A stretch of DNA of 44,165 bases, taken from the NCBI GenBank assembly GCA_944326015.1, contig CALVCJ010000008.1, positions 1 through 44,165 of the forward strand. The letters run 5' to 3'. Position numbers and translations under genes: made by a program. Position 1 is the first letter of the stretch; every line of letters begins with the position of its first letter. Below, piece after piece: positions 16,753 to 25,625 of the stretch. The notes under the pieces were generated by a model. It ran no database searches and had not been told where the DNA came from. It saw nothing but the letters and a program-made list of their open reading frames with translations. The stretch comes from Candidatus Gastranaerophilales bacterium (GTDB lineage Bacteria; Cyanobacteriota; Vampirovibrionia; Gastranaerophilales; Gastranaerophilaceae).

Positions 16753-17108
16753 TTTATATAATCTCCACTTTTAAACTATCTCACCCAAGGCACAGGAATT
16801 ATACGGATAATCCGCCGCAATCCCCTTATCAGAGGCGGTTCCACCTCTCCACACGTCCTTAATTACATTATAAAAAATAAGGGAATTATTTCAAGGGAGC
16901 GGCATGAGATTATGAACATTTGTAACAACCACCGTAAACAATCCAATTCAGCCGTTTTTCAAAAGTCAATCATGTGAAAAATTAAGCTGTCACATGGTTT
17001 TCGGATTTCAAATCATGAAAACATGCTCAAATCATGGATTTTCATGATTTCGAATTTTATTAAGAATTGTAAAAGATTTAATATCCATGCCTATTTCGGG
17101 CATGCTTC
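16753..17108. other. 355-bp non-coding region with a promoter, GC-rich leader and palindromes
   Basis: From the Cys-rich gene outward: a GC-rich leader (about 16780-16858) with hairpins including AGAGG...CCTCT; a minus-strand promoter at 16867-16894; CATGTGA...TCACATG (16971-16996); AAATCATG-GATTTT-CATGATTT (17029-17050) with another AAATCATG just before it; and a GCATGCC/GGCATG hairpin after mntP near 17091-17105. No ORF is convincing. Confidence 0.55.
16867..16894 (-). promoter_or_regulatory. Promoter of the Cys-rich protein gene
   Basis: TTGAAA (16894-16889), 16-bp spacer, TATAAT (16872-16867) on the minus strand; predicted start near 16860, leaving a leader of about 105 nt. Confidence 0.65.
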
Positions 17109-17651
17109 TTAGACAAAAATGCTTCTTAACGCAAGTAATATTAAAATTATGCCGCCGGATATTTCAAGGTATTTTGAAGGAAGTTTTTTAAAGAAATTAC
17201 CAAGCCAAAAGCCTGTCATTGACATAAAAAACGACATAAAACCAATTAACAGAGCAGAAAATATTAAAGGAGTTTTTGTCAAATTCAAACTCACACCTGA
17301 TGCAAGAGCGTCAATACTTGTTGCAAAACCCATGCCAATAAGACATTTAAACCCGATACAGCACATATTTTCTTCTTTTTCAGCAAAAGCCTCATAAATA
17401 AACTTCACCCCTAAAATAAAAAATATTGCAAAAACAAACCATTTGCTAAACGGTTCTATATATTTACTTACAACTTCCGTAAAGTAATAACCTATACATG
17501 GCATAATACCCTGAGCAAACCCCATTGTTAAAGCAAGAGCAAGTAAATTTTTAAGCCTGTTGTGCGTAAAAATTAGCCCTTGAGAGAATGAAACAACAAG
17601 GCAGTCAACTCCTAATGCAACAGCTAAAAGTATAATTTCTGCTAAATGCAA
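17109..17651 (-). CDS. mntP: MntP-like manganese efflux pump
   Basis: 180 residues, six predicted membrane helices in two homologous halves; each half carries the family motif with a membrane Asp: GVDCLVVSFSQGL near 14-26 and ATSIDALASGVSL near 109-121. Exports Mn2+ from the cytoplasm in characterised relatives. Overlaps the upstream DUF4127 gene by ten bases, so they are co-translated. No manganese riboswitch is visible, as expected for a second gene. Confidence 0.85.
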   Translation of the reverse strand: MHLAEIILLAVALGVDCLVVSFSQGLIFTHNRLKNLLALALTMGFAQGIMPCIGYYFTEVVSKYIEPFSKWFVFAIFFILGVKFIYEAFAEKEENMCCIGFKCLIGMGFATSIDALASGVSLNLTKTPLIFSALLIGFMSFFMSMTGFWLGNFFKKLPSKYLEISGGIILILLALRSIFV

Positions 17652-18970
17652 ACCTCTACCTCAAACAATCTGTTCCACGGGAATTTATAACTGACATCAT
17701 ATTTTGTGCCAAACTTTTCAAAAATTCTATCCTCGAAAGGTTTCATTTTTTGTTTAATTAAATTTTCATCAGGTAACTGAAGCTTCTGGCGGACATTTGC
17801 CTGGTAAGCCCAATCGTCAAGAAAACGTATTACCTGCAATTTTTTGAATGCCATATCATTATAATTTTTAGCAAAATATTTTACTTTTGCAGCGCAAATC
17901 AAACTTCCCAACGAATTTGCCGAAGTGTTCCATGCACAATAGCCGTAGAAATTATCATCCACGAAATCCGTTTCAAAAAGTTTCTCAACAAAAGAATTAT
18001 CAGCGCCATTAGCATAACGTACATCTGCAATCATATAAGGTTTATCAGGCTTTTCCCAAAAACCGCCGAACGGCTCTGATGGAAATTCCATAACAATCTC
18101 TCCCTGATGTTCTTTGAAGTTATTCACATATAACAAAATATCTGCCTCATCAGGTTCACAAACCCTGCACCCAGAAAGTTCAAGCTGGCCTTTTACAGAT
18201 TGTTCTATTGATATATCTTCATAATTAGAAATTAAATTTTTATATTCAGGCTCAAGAAATATAGGCGCAACCTTTAATTTTCCTTTAATTGAACGGGCAA
18301 GAAGCGTTAAAGGAATTTCATCAGCTCCGGTTTTCACAAAGCCGCCGAGTTTTTCAAGTTCCCGCGCTTCTTTGACATTAAATCCGTATTCTGCACAGTC
18401 ATCCTTCGAAAAAACAAGAGTGTTAAAAAAATTTCCCCAGTTCAAATATATTTTATTTATTTCAAAATTTCTCTTCCTAGTATTCAGGTAATCGTCCAGA
18501 ATATCCGGAGGAATATCATTATAGGGGACTACACCATCTTTATCCAGACAGTAAGAATAATTAAAAATTTTCTTCCCCCATTTATCCCAATAAACCTTTT
18601 CTTCTTCATTCACATTGTTATTGGCTATTCGCATAATACTTGAAAAAGCATAAATTTGCGCTTGTTTTTCCCCTAAAATATCCTTCAGTTGTTCGATTTT
18701 CTTCTTTATTTGCTCAAAAGTATTATCACAGCGTCTTGAAGAAATAAGCCCTCCGTATGCCACCGTATCAAGCGCTAATATAACTGCATCTACTGCAGGC
18801 AGATTTTTCAGCCATTCAAAAATTCTATCAGTATCAGCATATTTTGTTAAATCCCCGAGCCATTCCCTTTCCGGCATAAACAATTTTATACCCTCATCTA
18901 TCGCACAAATCTGCTCCGGAAGGCTATAGCATACAGGTCTGTTATCTATAGGTATAAAAGCTATGTTCAT
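17642..18970 (-). CDS. DUF4127 family protein
   Basis: 442 residues from MNIAFIPIDNRPVCY, the conserved opening of DUF4127 proteins; also ALDTVAYGGLISSRR, SSIMRIANNN and a late YCAWNTSANSLG. Soluble, no signal peptide. The family is uncharacterised; a role in envelope sugar or peptidoglycan metabolism would be a guess. A TATAAT box ends exactly six bases before this ATG and there is no good SD, so the transcript is probably leaderless. A longer frame running upstream through the ubiE start is not supported. Confidence 0.85.
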   Translation of the reverse strand: MNIAFIPIDNRPVCYSLPEQICAIDEGIKLFMPEREWLGDLTKYADTDRIFEWLKNLPAVDAVILALDTVAYGGLISSRRCDNTFEQIKKKIEQLKDILGEKQAQIYAFSSIMRIANNNVNEEEKVYWDKWGKKIFNYSYCLDKDGVVPYNDIPPDILDDYLNTRKRNFEINKIYLNWGNFFNTLVFSKDDCAEYGFNVKEARELEKLGGFVKTGADEIPLTLLARSIKGKLKVAPIFLEPEYKNLISNYEDISIEQSVKGQLELSGCRVCEPDEADILLYVNNFKEHQGEIVMEFPSEPFGGFWEKPDKPYMIADVRYANGADNSFVEKLFETDFVDDNFYGYCAWNTSANSLGSLICAAKVKYFAKNYNDMAFKKLQVIRFLDDWAYQANVRQKLQLPDENLIKQKMKPFEDRIFEKFGTKYDVSYKFPWNRLFEVEVCI

Positions 18971-19018
18971 AAACCTATTATATGTTAAGATTAAATTTAA
19001 GCAAAAAGGTAACAATAT

Positions 19019-19705
19019 ATGACGGATAAAAATACTGTTGACAAAACTCCCGAAGCAATTCACGTAATGTTTAACATGATATCCCGCAAATACGACTTTA
19101 TGAATAATATAATGTCTTTCGGGACACATTATTATGTAAAATACAGGAGTATAAAAAGTCTTAACATAAAACCGCATGACAATATTATTGATTTATGCTG
19201 CGGAACAGGCGATTTAGCAAGAATTATAAAATATTTCCACCCGGATGCATGTGTTACCGGAATTGATTTTTCCGAAGAAATGCTTAAAATTGCAAAGACA
19301 AAAAATCCAAAAAGAAAAATCAGATACCTACAGGGAGATGTAACAAACCTTCCATATGAAGATAACTCTTTTGATATTGTCACAATGGGATTTGGACTAA
19401 GAAACATTGCAAATGCAGAAAAAGCCGTTGAAGAAGCATACAGAATACTTAAACCACAGGGCAGTTTCCTGCACCTTGATTTTGGAAATCAAAATTTTCT
19501 AAGTAAAATTTATGAAACAACTACGCCCATACTTGCAAAAATGTTTACAGAAAATTATTTTTCCTATGATTATCTAATAAAGTCAAAACAAACTTTTCCT
19601 TCGCCTGATGATTTGATAAAAGATTTTGAAAATAAAGGCTTTATATTCAAAAAACGTAATGACTATCTTTTCGGGGTTATCTCAGCAGAAACCATGACAA
19701 AATAA
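19019..19705 (+). CDS. ubiE: Demethylmenaquinone/ubiquinone C-methyltransferase
   Basis: 228 residues, class I SAM methyltransferase: DLCCGTGDLA near 58-67, GIDFSEEML, GDVTNLPYEDNSFDIVTMGFGLRN. The FNMISRKYDFMN and FGLRN stretches are characteristic of UbiE/MenG. In an organism without ubiquinone it would act as MenG in menaquinone synthesis, at the membrane. SD AAGG about eight bases upstream. Divergent from DUF4127, with 48 bp between the start codons. No other quinone genes nearby. Confidence 0.92.
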   Translation: MTDKNTVDKTPEAIHVMFNMISRKYDFMNNIMSFGTHYYVKYRSIKSLNIKPHDNIIDLCCGTGDLARIIKYFHPDACVTGIDFSEEMLKIAKTKNPKRKIRYLQGDVTNLPYEDNSFDIVTMGFGLRNIANAEKAVEEAYRILKPQGSFLHLDFGNQNFLSKIYETTTPILAKMFTENYFSYDYLIKSKQTFPSPDDLIKDFENKGFIFKKRNDYLFGVISAETMTK

Positions 19706-19708
19706 TAT

Positions 19709-20734
19709 TTAATAAACTCTGTAAGATGTTCCGCCCTGAATTATATCAATAATTGCTATAAATGTCATTCGTAATATATAATCAACTGCATCCTGCGTAT
19801 CATAAGCTATATGCGGTGTTACAATCACATTCGGCAGTTTTGCAAGCTCTTGAATAAGTTTTGCCTCCTGCAAACACTCAAAACTATAATTTATTTTATT
19901 TGACAACTGACTGCATTTAAAACTTAAATCCTCACACATTGCAACATCCAAAGCCGCTCCTTTTATTTTCTCGTTTAACAATGCATCATACAAATCTTTT
20001 GTTGATACAATTTCTTCCCTTGAAGTATTTATAAGATAAGAGGTATTTTTCATAATATTAAACTGTTCGGTAGAAAACATATGATAGTTTGTTCCGGTAT
20101 AAGGCAAATGCAAAGTAACAATATCAGACTCCCTGAGTAGTGTATTGAAATTCGTATATGTAATATTAAATTTAGAAGCTAATTCATGTTTTTCAAATAA
20201 GTCATAAGCTAAAATCTTCATCCCGAATGCATTTGCAATTTTACAAACCGATGCTCCTATATTACCCGTACCGACAACTCCGAGCGTCAGTTTAGAAATA
20301 TCACGCCCTACATAATTTGCACAATCTTCATTCTGCTCTTTAATATGCTCGGATGCAGCTATTATAGATCGTACAAGGGCAAGAATTAATCCAAATGTAT
20401 ACTGGGCTACCGAGCCAGATCCGTAAGCTTCAACATTAACCACCGCAATATTTTTCTCTGCAGCTGCAAGTTTATTTATATGATTTGCTCCGGTTGAACG
20501 GGTTGATATAATACGCAGATTTTTAAAACTGTTTATTACATTTTCAGTAACCTCGGAATTTACAAACACACTTATAACCATTGCATTATCTAAATCCTCT
20601 TTTGAAAGATCTTTAATTGTTTCATCATTAAGGCTTCCAGAATAAAAGGTTATCTCAAAGTTTTCCAGTTCATTAGTCCCGAAAAAATTTTTTTCACTTT
20701 CCCTGTAATCAAATACTAACATCTTTATTGCCAT
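19709..20734 (-). CDS. D-2-hydroxyacid dehydrogenase (D-lactate dehydrogenase-like)
   Basis: 341 residues from MAIKMLVFDY, chosen because GGAGG sits seven bases upstream; the longer frame is AT-rich leader. NAD-binding motif GVVGTGNIGASVC, STRSTGANHI, NTSREEI (catalytic Arg), the acidic residue in CEDL and the catalytic His in TPHIAYDT. The arrangement fits the LdhA-like branch, reducing pyruvate to D-lactate in fermentation; other 2-keto acids are possible. Converges with ubiE, gap four bases. Confidence 0.88.
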   Translation of the reverse strand: MAIKMLVFDYRESEKNFFGTNELENFEITFYSGSLNDETIKDLSKEDLDNAMVISVFVNSEVTENVINSFKNLRIISTRSTGANHINKLAAAEKNIAVVNVEAYGSGSVAQYTFGLILALVRSIIAASEHIKEQNEDCANYVGRDISKLTLGVVGTGNIGASVCKIANAFGMKILAYDLFEKHELASKFNITYTNFNTLLRESDIVTLHLPYTGTNYHMFSTEQFNIMKNTSYLINTSREEIVSTKDLYDALLNEKIKGAALDVAMCEDLSFKCSQLSNKINYSFECLQEAKLIQELAKLPNVIVTPHIAYDTQDAVDYILRMTFIAIIDIIQGGTSYRVY

Positions 20735-21041
20735 AGGATATCCTCCTTCACAAACCATTATTGAATAAACAATGTGATATTCTATTGCACAAAAGTACAT
20801 AATTATTGTGTAATTAATTAATATAAAGTGTAATGAAAACTCTTTCAAAAAAGTTTATTCTAATCATATGAAAAGAGAATAAATTTCGTATCACAAAGCC
20901 GGATCATCCGGGATATTTCCGGGCCCGGAGCTGTAGTATCGTATAACTACAGTGTATTCGAAACAGATGATAGTGATAATCTGCACAATTTCCGGGGAAT
21001 AAGCGGCATGATACGGACGTTTACCGGACAGGTGAAGCTTT

Positions 21042-21110
21042 ATGAAAATTTATGATTTTAAAAAAAATTTTTCAAAAAAGCTAAAGGCAATCGCCATAAA
21101 TCCTGTATGA
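21042..21110 (+). CDS. Possible 22-residue basic peptide
   Basis: ATG at 21042 with AGGTGA about six bases upstream; the peptide has six Lys (KKNFSKKLKAIAIN) and an amphipathic look. A terminator follows 20 bases after the stop. Could be a leader peptide, a small toxin-like peptide or chance; there is no homologue I recognise. Confidence 0.3.
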   Translation: MKIYDFKKNFSKKLKAIAINPV

Positions 21111-21129
21111 TGGTAACCGACAAACAAGG

Positions 21130-21168
21130 CACGGGATGTAGAAATAGCGGCATTCCGTGTCTTTTTTA
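21130..21168 (+). terminator. Rho-independent terminator
   Basis: CACGG-G-ATG pairs with CAT-T-CCGTG (one G-U), followed by TCTTTTTT on the plus strand. No annotated plus-strand gene lies upstream except the candidate RNA/mini-ORF. Confidence 0.75.
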
Positions 21169-21169
21169 T

Positions 21170-21745
21170 TTATAAATCATCTATATGCTTAACTGTTTCT
21201 TTTATATATTGCTTTACGGCAGCCGTGATCAACAAGTCCGGCTCAGACATGACGAATTCGTCAAGAACTATTATTCCACGTTTTTTATCCCCTTTTTCAA
21301 TATATAAAAGCCCCAGCATTACTTTATTTAATGAATTTTTGTCATTACTATATTCTTTAATTTTAGCATTTACCAGTCCAAGCGATTTGTAACATTTCAC
21401 CAGATCCTGATAATATTGAAAATTCAAACTGTATTGTTTAATCGCATCTTCATAAGGCCGACGTGCCATATCAGGGTATCCTATTGCCATATAAGCATCA
21501 CCTATATTGTTATAATAAACCGAAGTAGCTTGAGTATTAGGGTTTAAACTTATAGCTATCTTGAACTCTTGAATTGCTGCGGCATAATACTGTTCATTCA
21601 TATAACGAAGTCCCATATTATTATGTAGAAACGCATTTTTCGTTGCATCAATCACGTATACATCAGGTTTTCTGTAACCTGACGCCAAAATTCCTGACAG
21701 CAGCAATAAAAAAATTATATATCTTTTACAAACAAAATCATTCAT
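21170..21745 (-). CDS. Secreted TPR-repeat protein
   Basis: 191 residues from the ATG MNDFVCKRY. Short signal or anchor sequence (IIFLLLLSGILASG), then at least three TPR units (NNMGLRYMNEQYYAAAIQEFKIAISLNP; YYNNIGDAYMAIGYPDMARRPYEDAIK; further degenerate repeats). Probably a periplasmic or membrane-attached protein-interaction scaffold. No SD for either the ATG or the TTG six codons upstream. Lies 29 bp after the MBL gene and probably shares its transcript. Confidence 0.8.
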   Translation of the reverse strand: MNDFVCKRYIIFLLLLSGILASGYRKPDVYVIDATKNAFLHNNMGLRYMNEQYYAAAIQEFKIAISLNPNTQATSVYYNNIGDAYMAIGYPDMARRPYEDAIKQYSLNFQYYQDLVKCYKSLGLVNAKIKEYSNDKNSLNKVMLGLLYIEKGDKKRGIIVLDEFVMSEPDLLITAAVKQYIKETVKHIDDL

Positions 21746-21792
21746 ATAAAAAAAGACAGGCAATTACAACTATATTTAGCCAATTTAACTCG

Positions 21793-22719
21793 TTACATTA
21801 AATCAATTTCCAAACCTTCATACGCAAATAAAATATCGTCCTGTTTATAATGTTCTTTTATTGCGTTTAATTTATTGTCATCATATGTCGGATCATAGTG
21901 GAAAAATACAAGTTTTTCCGAATTAGACTGATTCTTTGCATCAAAAGCCATATCAAATGTTGAATGACCGTAACCCTGTTTCGGTGAAAATGCATCAAGA
22001 TAATCACAAGTTGTATACTGCGCATCATGTATTAAAAGATTAGAACCGCGGGCAAAATTCACAAGTTTTTTATCACCGCCTGTGTAACTTTCCTTATCTG
22101 TAGCGTAAACCAGAACTTTATCTTTGTATTTGATTTTATAAATTAAAACACCTTCCTGCGGATGTGCGTATGAACGATAGCAGGTGATCAAAACATCATC
22201 ATCTTCCACTTGCGCATCTTTTTCATTTTCAATACGTTTAATTATCGGCTCAAAACCGTGGCGGAGAATAATTCCCTCTGTTTCATTCAGATCTTTAATA
22301 TTTAAATTACCGGCTATATCCCCAAGATCAAGCGGAAACGATTTGCCAAAAAGCAGTTCAGCCATTTCATCAGACAGGCTTTCATTATAATTAACATTTC
22401 CGTAAACATTAATTACAGTTGACGGAATATGCAGTGGTCTAAAAAATGTAAACCCCTGAATATGATCCTGATGTATGTGTGAAATTAATACAACAGCTTT
22501 AACTGGTGTTCTATCCGCTGAATTCAGTCCCGAAGCTATGTATTTTTCCATAAGCTCATTGCCTATATTTATAAGTCCTGTTCCTGCATCAAGAATTATC
22601 AAATGATCGTTTACATTAACTTCTACGCATGAAGTATTACCTCCGTATTGTAAAAAATCTTTGTCAGCTATCGGATAGCTTCCTCTTACACCTCTGAATT
22701 TTACTTTAAATTTACTCAT
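21793..22719 (-). CDS. Metallo-beta-lactamase fold hydrolase
   Basis: 308 residues. Starts with the VKFRGVRGSYP stretch seen in PhnP/cyclic-phosphodiesterase-like MBL proteins; metal motif HIHQDH (His81, His83, Asp85, His86), further ligands in SYAHPQEG, ATDKE and FFHYDP. Likely a phosphodiesterase-type hydrolase with two metals; substrate unknown. SD AAGGAT. Confidence 0.87.
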   Translation of the reverse strand: MSKFKVKFRGVRGSYPIADKDFLQYGGNTSCVEVNVNDHLIILDAGTGLINIGNELMEKYIASGLNSADRTPVKAVVLISHIHQDHIQGFTFFRPLHIPSTVINVYGNVNYNESLSDEMAELLFGKSFPLDLGDIAGNLNIKDLNETEGIILRHGFEPIIKRIENEKDAQVEDDDVLITCYRSYAHPQEGVLIYKIKYKDKVLVYATDKESYTGGDKKLVNFARGSNLLIHDAQYTTCDYLDAFSPKQGYGHSTFDMAFDAKNQSNSEKLVFFHYDPTYDDNKLNAIKEHYKQDDILFAYEGLEIDLM

Positions 22720-22885
22720 TTTTTTATCCTTCTTATTAGTTTATCCTATACAAGTTAAATATATGTCTCTAATTTTGTCGTAAGTATTAACCCTCACCCC
22801 AAATTTCATCCTTTCTACTACAGACAAATAATCAATTTTAGCCTCTAACAAAGAGGAAAAGACTGAGACTCTTTGTAGTGTGTAG

Positions 22886-22966
22886 CGGCTACGCTCATTC
22901 TTTAGTTGAGACTGTACAAGTTTAATGCAACATCTATGTACCGGGTGGAGCGGCTACGCTCCCTAT
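22886..22966. repeat. Paired AGCGGCTACGCT palindromes
   Basis: The 12-base palindrome-like word AGCGGCTACGCT occurs at about 22883-22894 and 22948-22959; the second extends to GGAGCG-GCTA-CGCTCC right after the phosphoesterase stop. A CAAAGAG...CTCTTTG hairpin lies just before the first. Function unknown; may serve as 3' hairpins. Confidence 0.5.
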
Positions 22967-23952
22967 TTTTTGATTGTGAATGTACCGTTCTGATCTTTTT
23001 CTTCTCCGGTGTAGATAGTCGTACCAAATACAAGTAATTTGGCAAGCTTCTGTATATTTTTAAGATTTGTTTCTTTATTTTCAATATTAAAAACAACTTT
23101 GTTTCTGTAATTTGTCACTGTAACCATTCTGAATGCATTAGGATATGATACAAGCGCAGGGCAGCTTACATACAAAATATTGTTTTTTTGCGTAATTTTA
23201 GCCCCATGATAATGTCCTTGAAAAACACCTATCGGATTTTTATATTTGCTAAGTATCTCCTCCATTTTGTCAGCATCCACAAGTCTATGGTTAGGACTAT
23301 TATAAGGCTCAATTACAGGAACATGCATAAATATTAAAACTGTATCTTTTTTAGAATTTTCAAGTTCTTTGTCAAGCCATTTTAGCTGTTCTTCCCCGAT
23401 TCTTCCGTTTGAAGTCAGCCTATCTCGTATTATAGTATCCAAAACAATTACCTTGCAGCCTTTTTGCGGCATAAACGAGTAGTACGATTTTTCAAATTTG
23501 TAATTTTTATTGTAATTGTTTACAAGATGCATATAAACTTTCGGATTTAAATAACCGCCGAACATTGTGTCATGGTTACCAAATGTAAAATACCATGGGG
23601 CATTAATCTTTTCAGTATGAGGCAAAAATGCCCTCAACTCTTTTTCAAATGGTTTGTCTATCTGATCGCCTGTAAACATGACAAATGAAATCCCTGGAGT
23701 CGAATTTATCTGTTCTATTGCATCATCAAGAAGTTTTGAAGATTCAGCAATCATTTTGTATGTCGTATTATTTTGACCGGTATAAAAATGAACATCACTA
23801 ACCTGTGCAAATTTCAGGCTTGATGTACCGCTATAGCACTGAAGCCCGAAGAGCATTAACACCGCCAAAAATATTGAAATTGACCAGTTTTTTATTTTTG
23901 TGGTAACTGCTTCTTTTTTTACAACATTTCGTTTTTTGTAATGTTTTGTCAT
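22963..23952 (-). CDS. Membrane-anchored calcineurin-like phosphoesterase
   Basis: 329 residues. Basic N-terminus then one hydrophobic segment (about 26-42), so probably anchored with the catalytic domain outside the cytoplasm. Metallophosphoesterase motifs in order: QVSDVHF, FTGDQID, TFGNHDTMFGG, FMHVPVIEP, and GHYHGAK. Similar to CpdA-type and purple-acid-like enzymes; substrate unknown. Its ATG overlaps the upstream TPR gene by four bases. Confidence 0.88.
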   Translation of the reverse strand: MTKHYKKRNVVKKEAVTTKIKNWSISIFLAVLMLFGLQCYSGTSSLKFAQVSDVHFYTGQNNTTYKMIAESSKLLDDAIEQINSTPGISFVMFTGDQIDKPFEKELRAFLPHTEKINAPWYFTFGNHDTMFGGYLNPKVYMHLVNNYNKNYKFEKSYYSFMPQKGCKVIVLDTIIRDRLTSNGRIGEEQLKWLDKELENSKKDTVLIFMHVPVIEPYNSPNHRLVDADKMEEILSKYKNPIGVFQGHYHGAKITQKNNILYVSCPALVSYPNAFRMVTVTNYRNKVVFNIENKETNLKNIQKLAKLLVFGTTIYTGEEKDQNGTFTIKK

Positions 23953-24836
23953 TGCTCTTTATCCAGAATTGCTTTTATTTCATTATACTTTAAATCAAGT
24001 GATTTGTCTTCGTCAGAGAGTATGAGTGCTTTATCAATGTTCAAAAGCGCATCAGCATAGTTGTTAAGTGCATAATCGCACAACCCGGCATATTTATATA
24101 CCTCCGATGTTTGAATATTTTGTGAAATTGTTTGTAACTTATCTTTTGCAGTAGAATAATCACCTTTCATATATAAGATTTTTGCTTCTATTAAAAGATA
24201 CGATACATTTTCTTCAACTTCAATAGCTTTTTTAATATCATTTTCCGCATCCAGAATTTTATTAAGTTTTAAATTTGCCTGTGCCTTCAACGCATACGCA
24301 AATGATGAATTTTTATTATATGAAAGATATTTATTGAGATTAACAATTGCATTATCATAATCTCCGTTATTATAATATACCTGCGCAATCGCCAGATAAC
24401 TTTGCGAATATGCCGGTTTCATATCAATGCATTTTTTGAAATGGATGATTGAATTTGTGTAATCTTCATTATCTTTATATAGTTCTGCAAGAAGAAAATT
24501 TGACCAAAAATCATTACTATCCGTGGCGAGTGCGGATATTTCCTTTTTTTCATTCCCTTGATTTTTGTATATTGATGCTTCACGGATATTTTTATTTACA
24601 GTTGTTAGATACGATTTTGAATTCGGATTTGTTACTCTTAAAATTGTACTTTTTAACTCTTTTACATCGCTATTATCCGGTTCAATCTTTAAGATTTTAT
24701 CAAGATATTCCATTGCTTCTTTATACTGTCCGTATGTACAGTAACTTGATGCTATATCAAGATAGTCTTCGCTGACTTCACCTGCTGAAACGAAAAGACA
24801 GGGAAATATTAAACATAAAAGTATAAACCTTTTCAT
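23949..24836 (-). CDS. Secreted TPR-repeat protein
   Basis: 295 residues: signal peptide (MKRFILLCLIFPCLFVSAGE), then about six TPR units, for example ASSYCTYGQYKEAMEYLDKI and AIAQVYYNNGDYDNAIVNLN. Protein-interaction scaffold of the periplasm. TATAAT (extended -10, TGA before it) ends six bases before the ATG with no SD, predicting a leaderless transcript shared with the phosphoesterase gene. Confidence 0.85.
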   Translation of the reverse strand: MKRFILLCLIFPCLFVSAGEVSEDYLDIASSYCTYGQYKEAMEYLDKILKIEPDNSDVKELKSTILRVTNPNSKSYLTTVNKNIREASIYKNQGNEKKEISALATDSNDFWSNFLLAELYKDNEDYTNSIIHFKKCIDMKPAYSQSYLAIAQVYYNNGDYDNAIVNLNKYLSYNKNSSFAYALKAQANLKLNKILDAENDIKKAIEVEENVSYLLIEAKILYMKGDYSTAKDKLQTISQNIQTSEVYKYAGLCDYALNNYADALLNIDKALILSDEDKSLDLKYNEIKAILDKEQ

Positions 24837-24916
24837 AATTAAATTATATCATAATCTAATATAAATGTACGATAACATTAAAGTTTCGGAAATATTATAC
24901 CGTAAGACATTTTATA

Positions 24917-25450
24917 ATGAACAACTTTTTTGTAAATCCGTTTGAAAAAAAAACAGATAAAGACTCTATGGCGCCTTCTTATATTAAGCCTGACGGGACA
25001 CAGGTTATTGAAAAACAGGAAGAATTCGGACTTACTGTATATGAGAAATGCCCTGACGGTGCTTTAATTTTCAGAAGTTACAATAAACAGGGAAAACTAG
25101 TTGTGGATTTTGCCCGTGACAGAAACTTTGAGGTCGGGAACAACTATGATGAAACAGGAAATGTTATTTATAAGTATGATTCTGTTTATGATGAAAACAA
25201 CAAACTTGCCATAAAAAACGAGTACGATATTGACTACTACGATAACGGCAAAAAAAAGTCCGAAATTGTCACAAAAACTCCCGGAAATATAACAATCTAC
25301 ATACAATATAATGATCAGGGGAAACGTATAGAAAAAATTGAAGAACGCGGTACTGTGAAAACCTGGTTTGATGAAAATGACAAGCCGTTTAAACGTGAAA
25401 TTGACAAGGGTTCTGGCATTATTATTACTGAAGATTTATCCGGAAAGTAA
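24917..25450 (+). CDS. Tyr/Lys/Asp-rich repeat protein, MORN/YwqK-like
   Basis: 177 residues, no signal peptide. Beta-strand repeats of the type YNKQGKLVVDF, YDETGNVIYKYD, YYDNGKKKSEI, YNDQGKRIEKI, WFDENDKPFKR: the pattern of MORN-2/YwqK proteins, some of which are antitoxin- or effector-associated. Function unknown. No clear SD; promoter not clear. Confidence 0.68.
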   Translation: MNNFFVNPFEKKTDKDSMAPSYIKPDGTQVIEKQEEFGLTVYEKCPDGALIFRSYNKQGKLVVDFARDRNFEVGNNYDETGNVIYKYDSVYDENNKLAIKNEYDIDYYDNGKKKSEIVTKTPGNITIYIQYNDQGKRIEKIEERGTVKTWFDENDKPFKREIDKGSGIIITEDLSGK

Positions 25451-25582
25451 TAAATTATTAAGAAATGTAAACAAATACTCTCTAAAACCTAAAGTTTTTT
25501 ATGACATTTGTCGTAAATAAAACTATGGGAAACAAAATGACACACAATTCCGAAAAGGCAAAAAGGGAAAAAACAAATTTTT

Positions 25583-25618
25583 AAGACTGCTAAACAAAAC
25601 TAAAATGCAGTCTTTTTT
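25583..25618. terminator. Terminator between the repeat protein gene and thrC
   Basis: AAGACTGC pairs with GCAGTCTT across a 16-base loop, followed by TTTTTT on the plus strand; A/T-rich on the other side, so may serve both genes. Confidence 0.7.
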
Positions 25619-25625
25619 ATTGCTT

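Larger units (their letters stand above)
20880..21170 (+). ncRNA. Candidate structured RNA or leader with a terminator
   Basis: GC-rich island in AT-rich DNA. Hairpins: CCGG-ATCAT-CCGG, CTGTAGT...ACTACAG (20931-20952), CAGAT...ATCTG (20964-20983) and a terminator at 21130-21163. It contains a 22-codon ORF at 21042-21110 with a good SD. No riboswitch or house-keeping RNA core that I know is present. Either an independent ~280-nt RNA or a structured leader for the mini-ORF. Confidence 0.4.

Noticed and set aside
17642-19177. Longer DUF4127 reading frame reaching into ubiE
   Set aside because: Would overlap the divergent ubiE start by about 160 bases; the family N-terminus begins at MNIAFIPIDN, and a promoter lies just upstream of it.
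25500-25618. Small RNA before the terminator at 25583-25618 (ATGACA-17-TATGGG as promoter)
   Set aside because: The -10 is poor; the hairpin is adequately explained as the terminator of the flanking genes.
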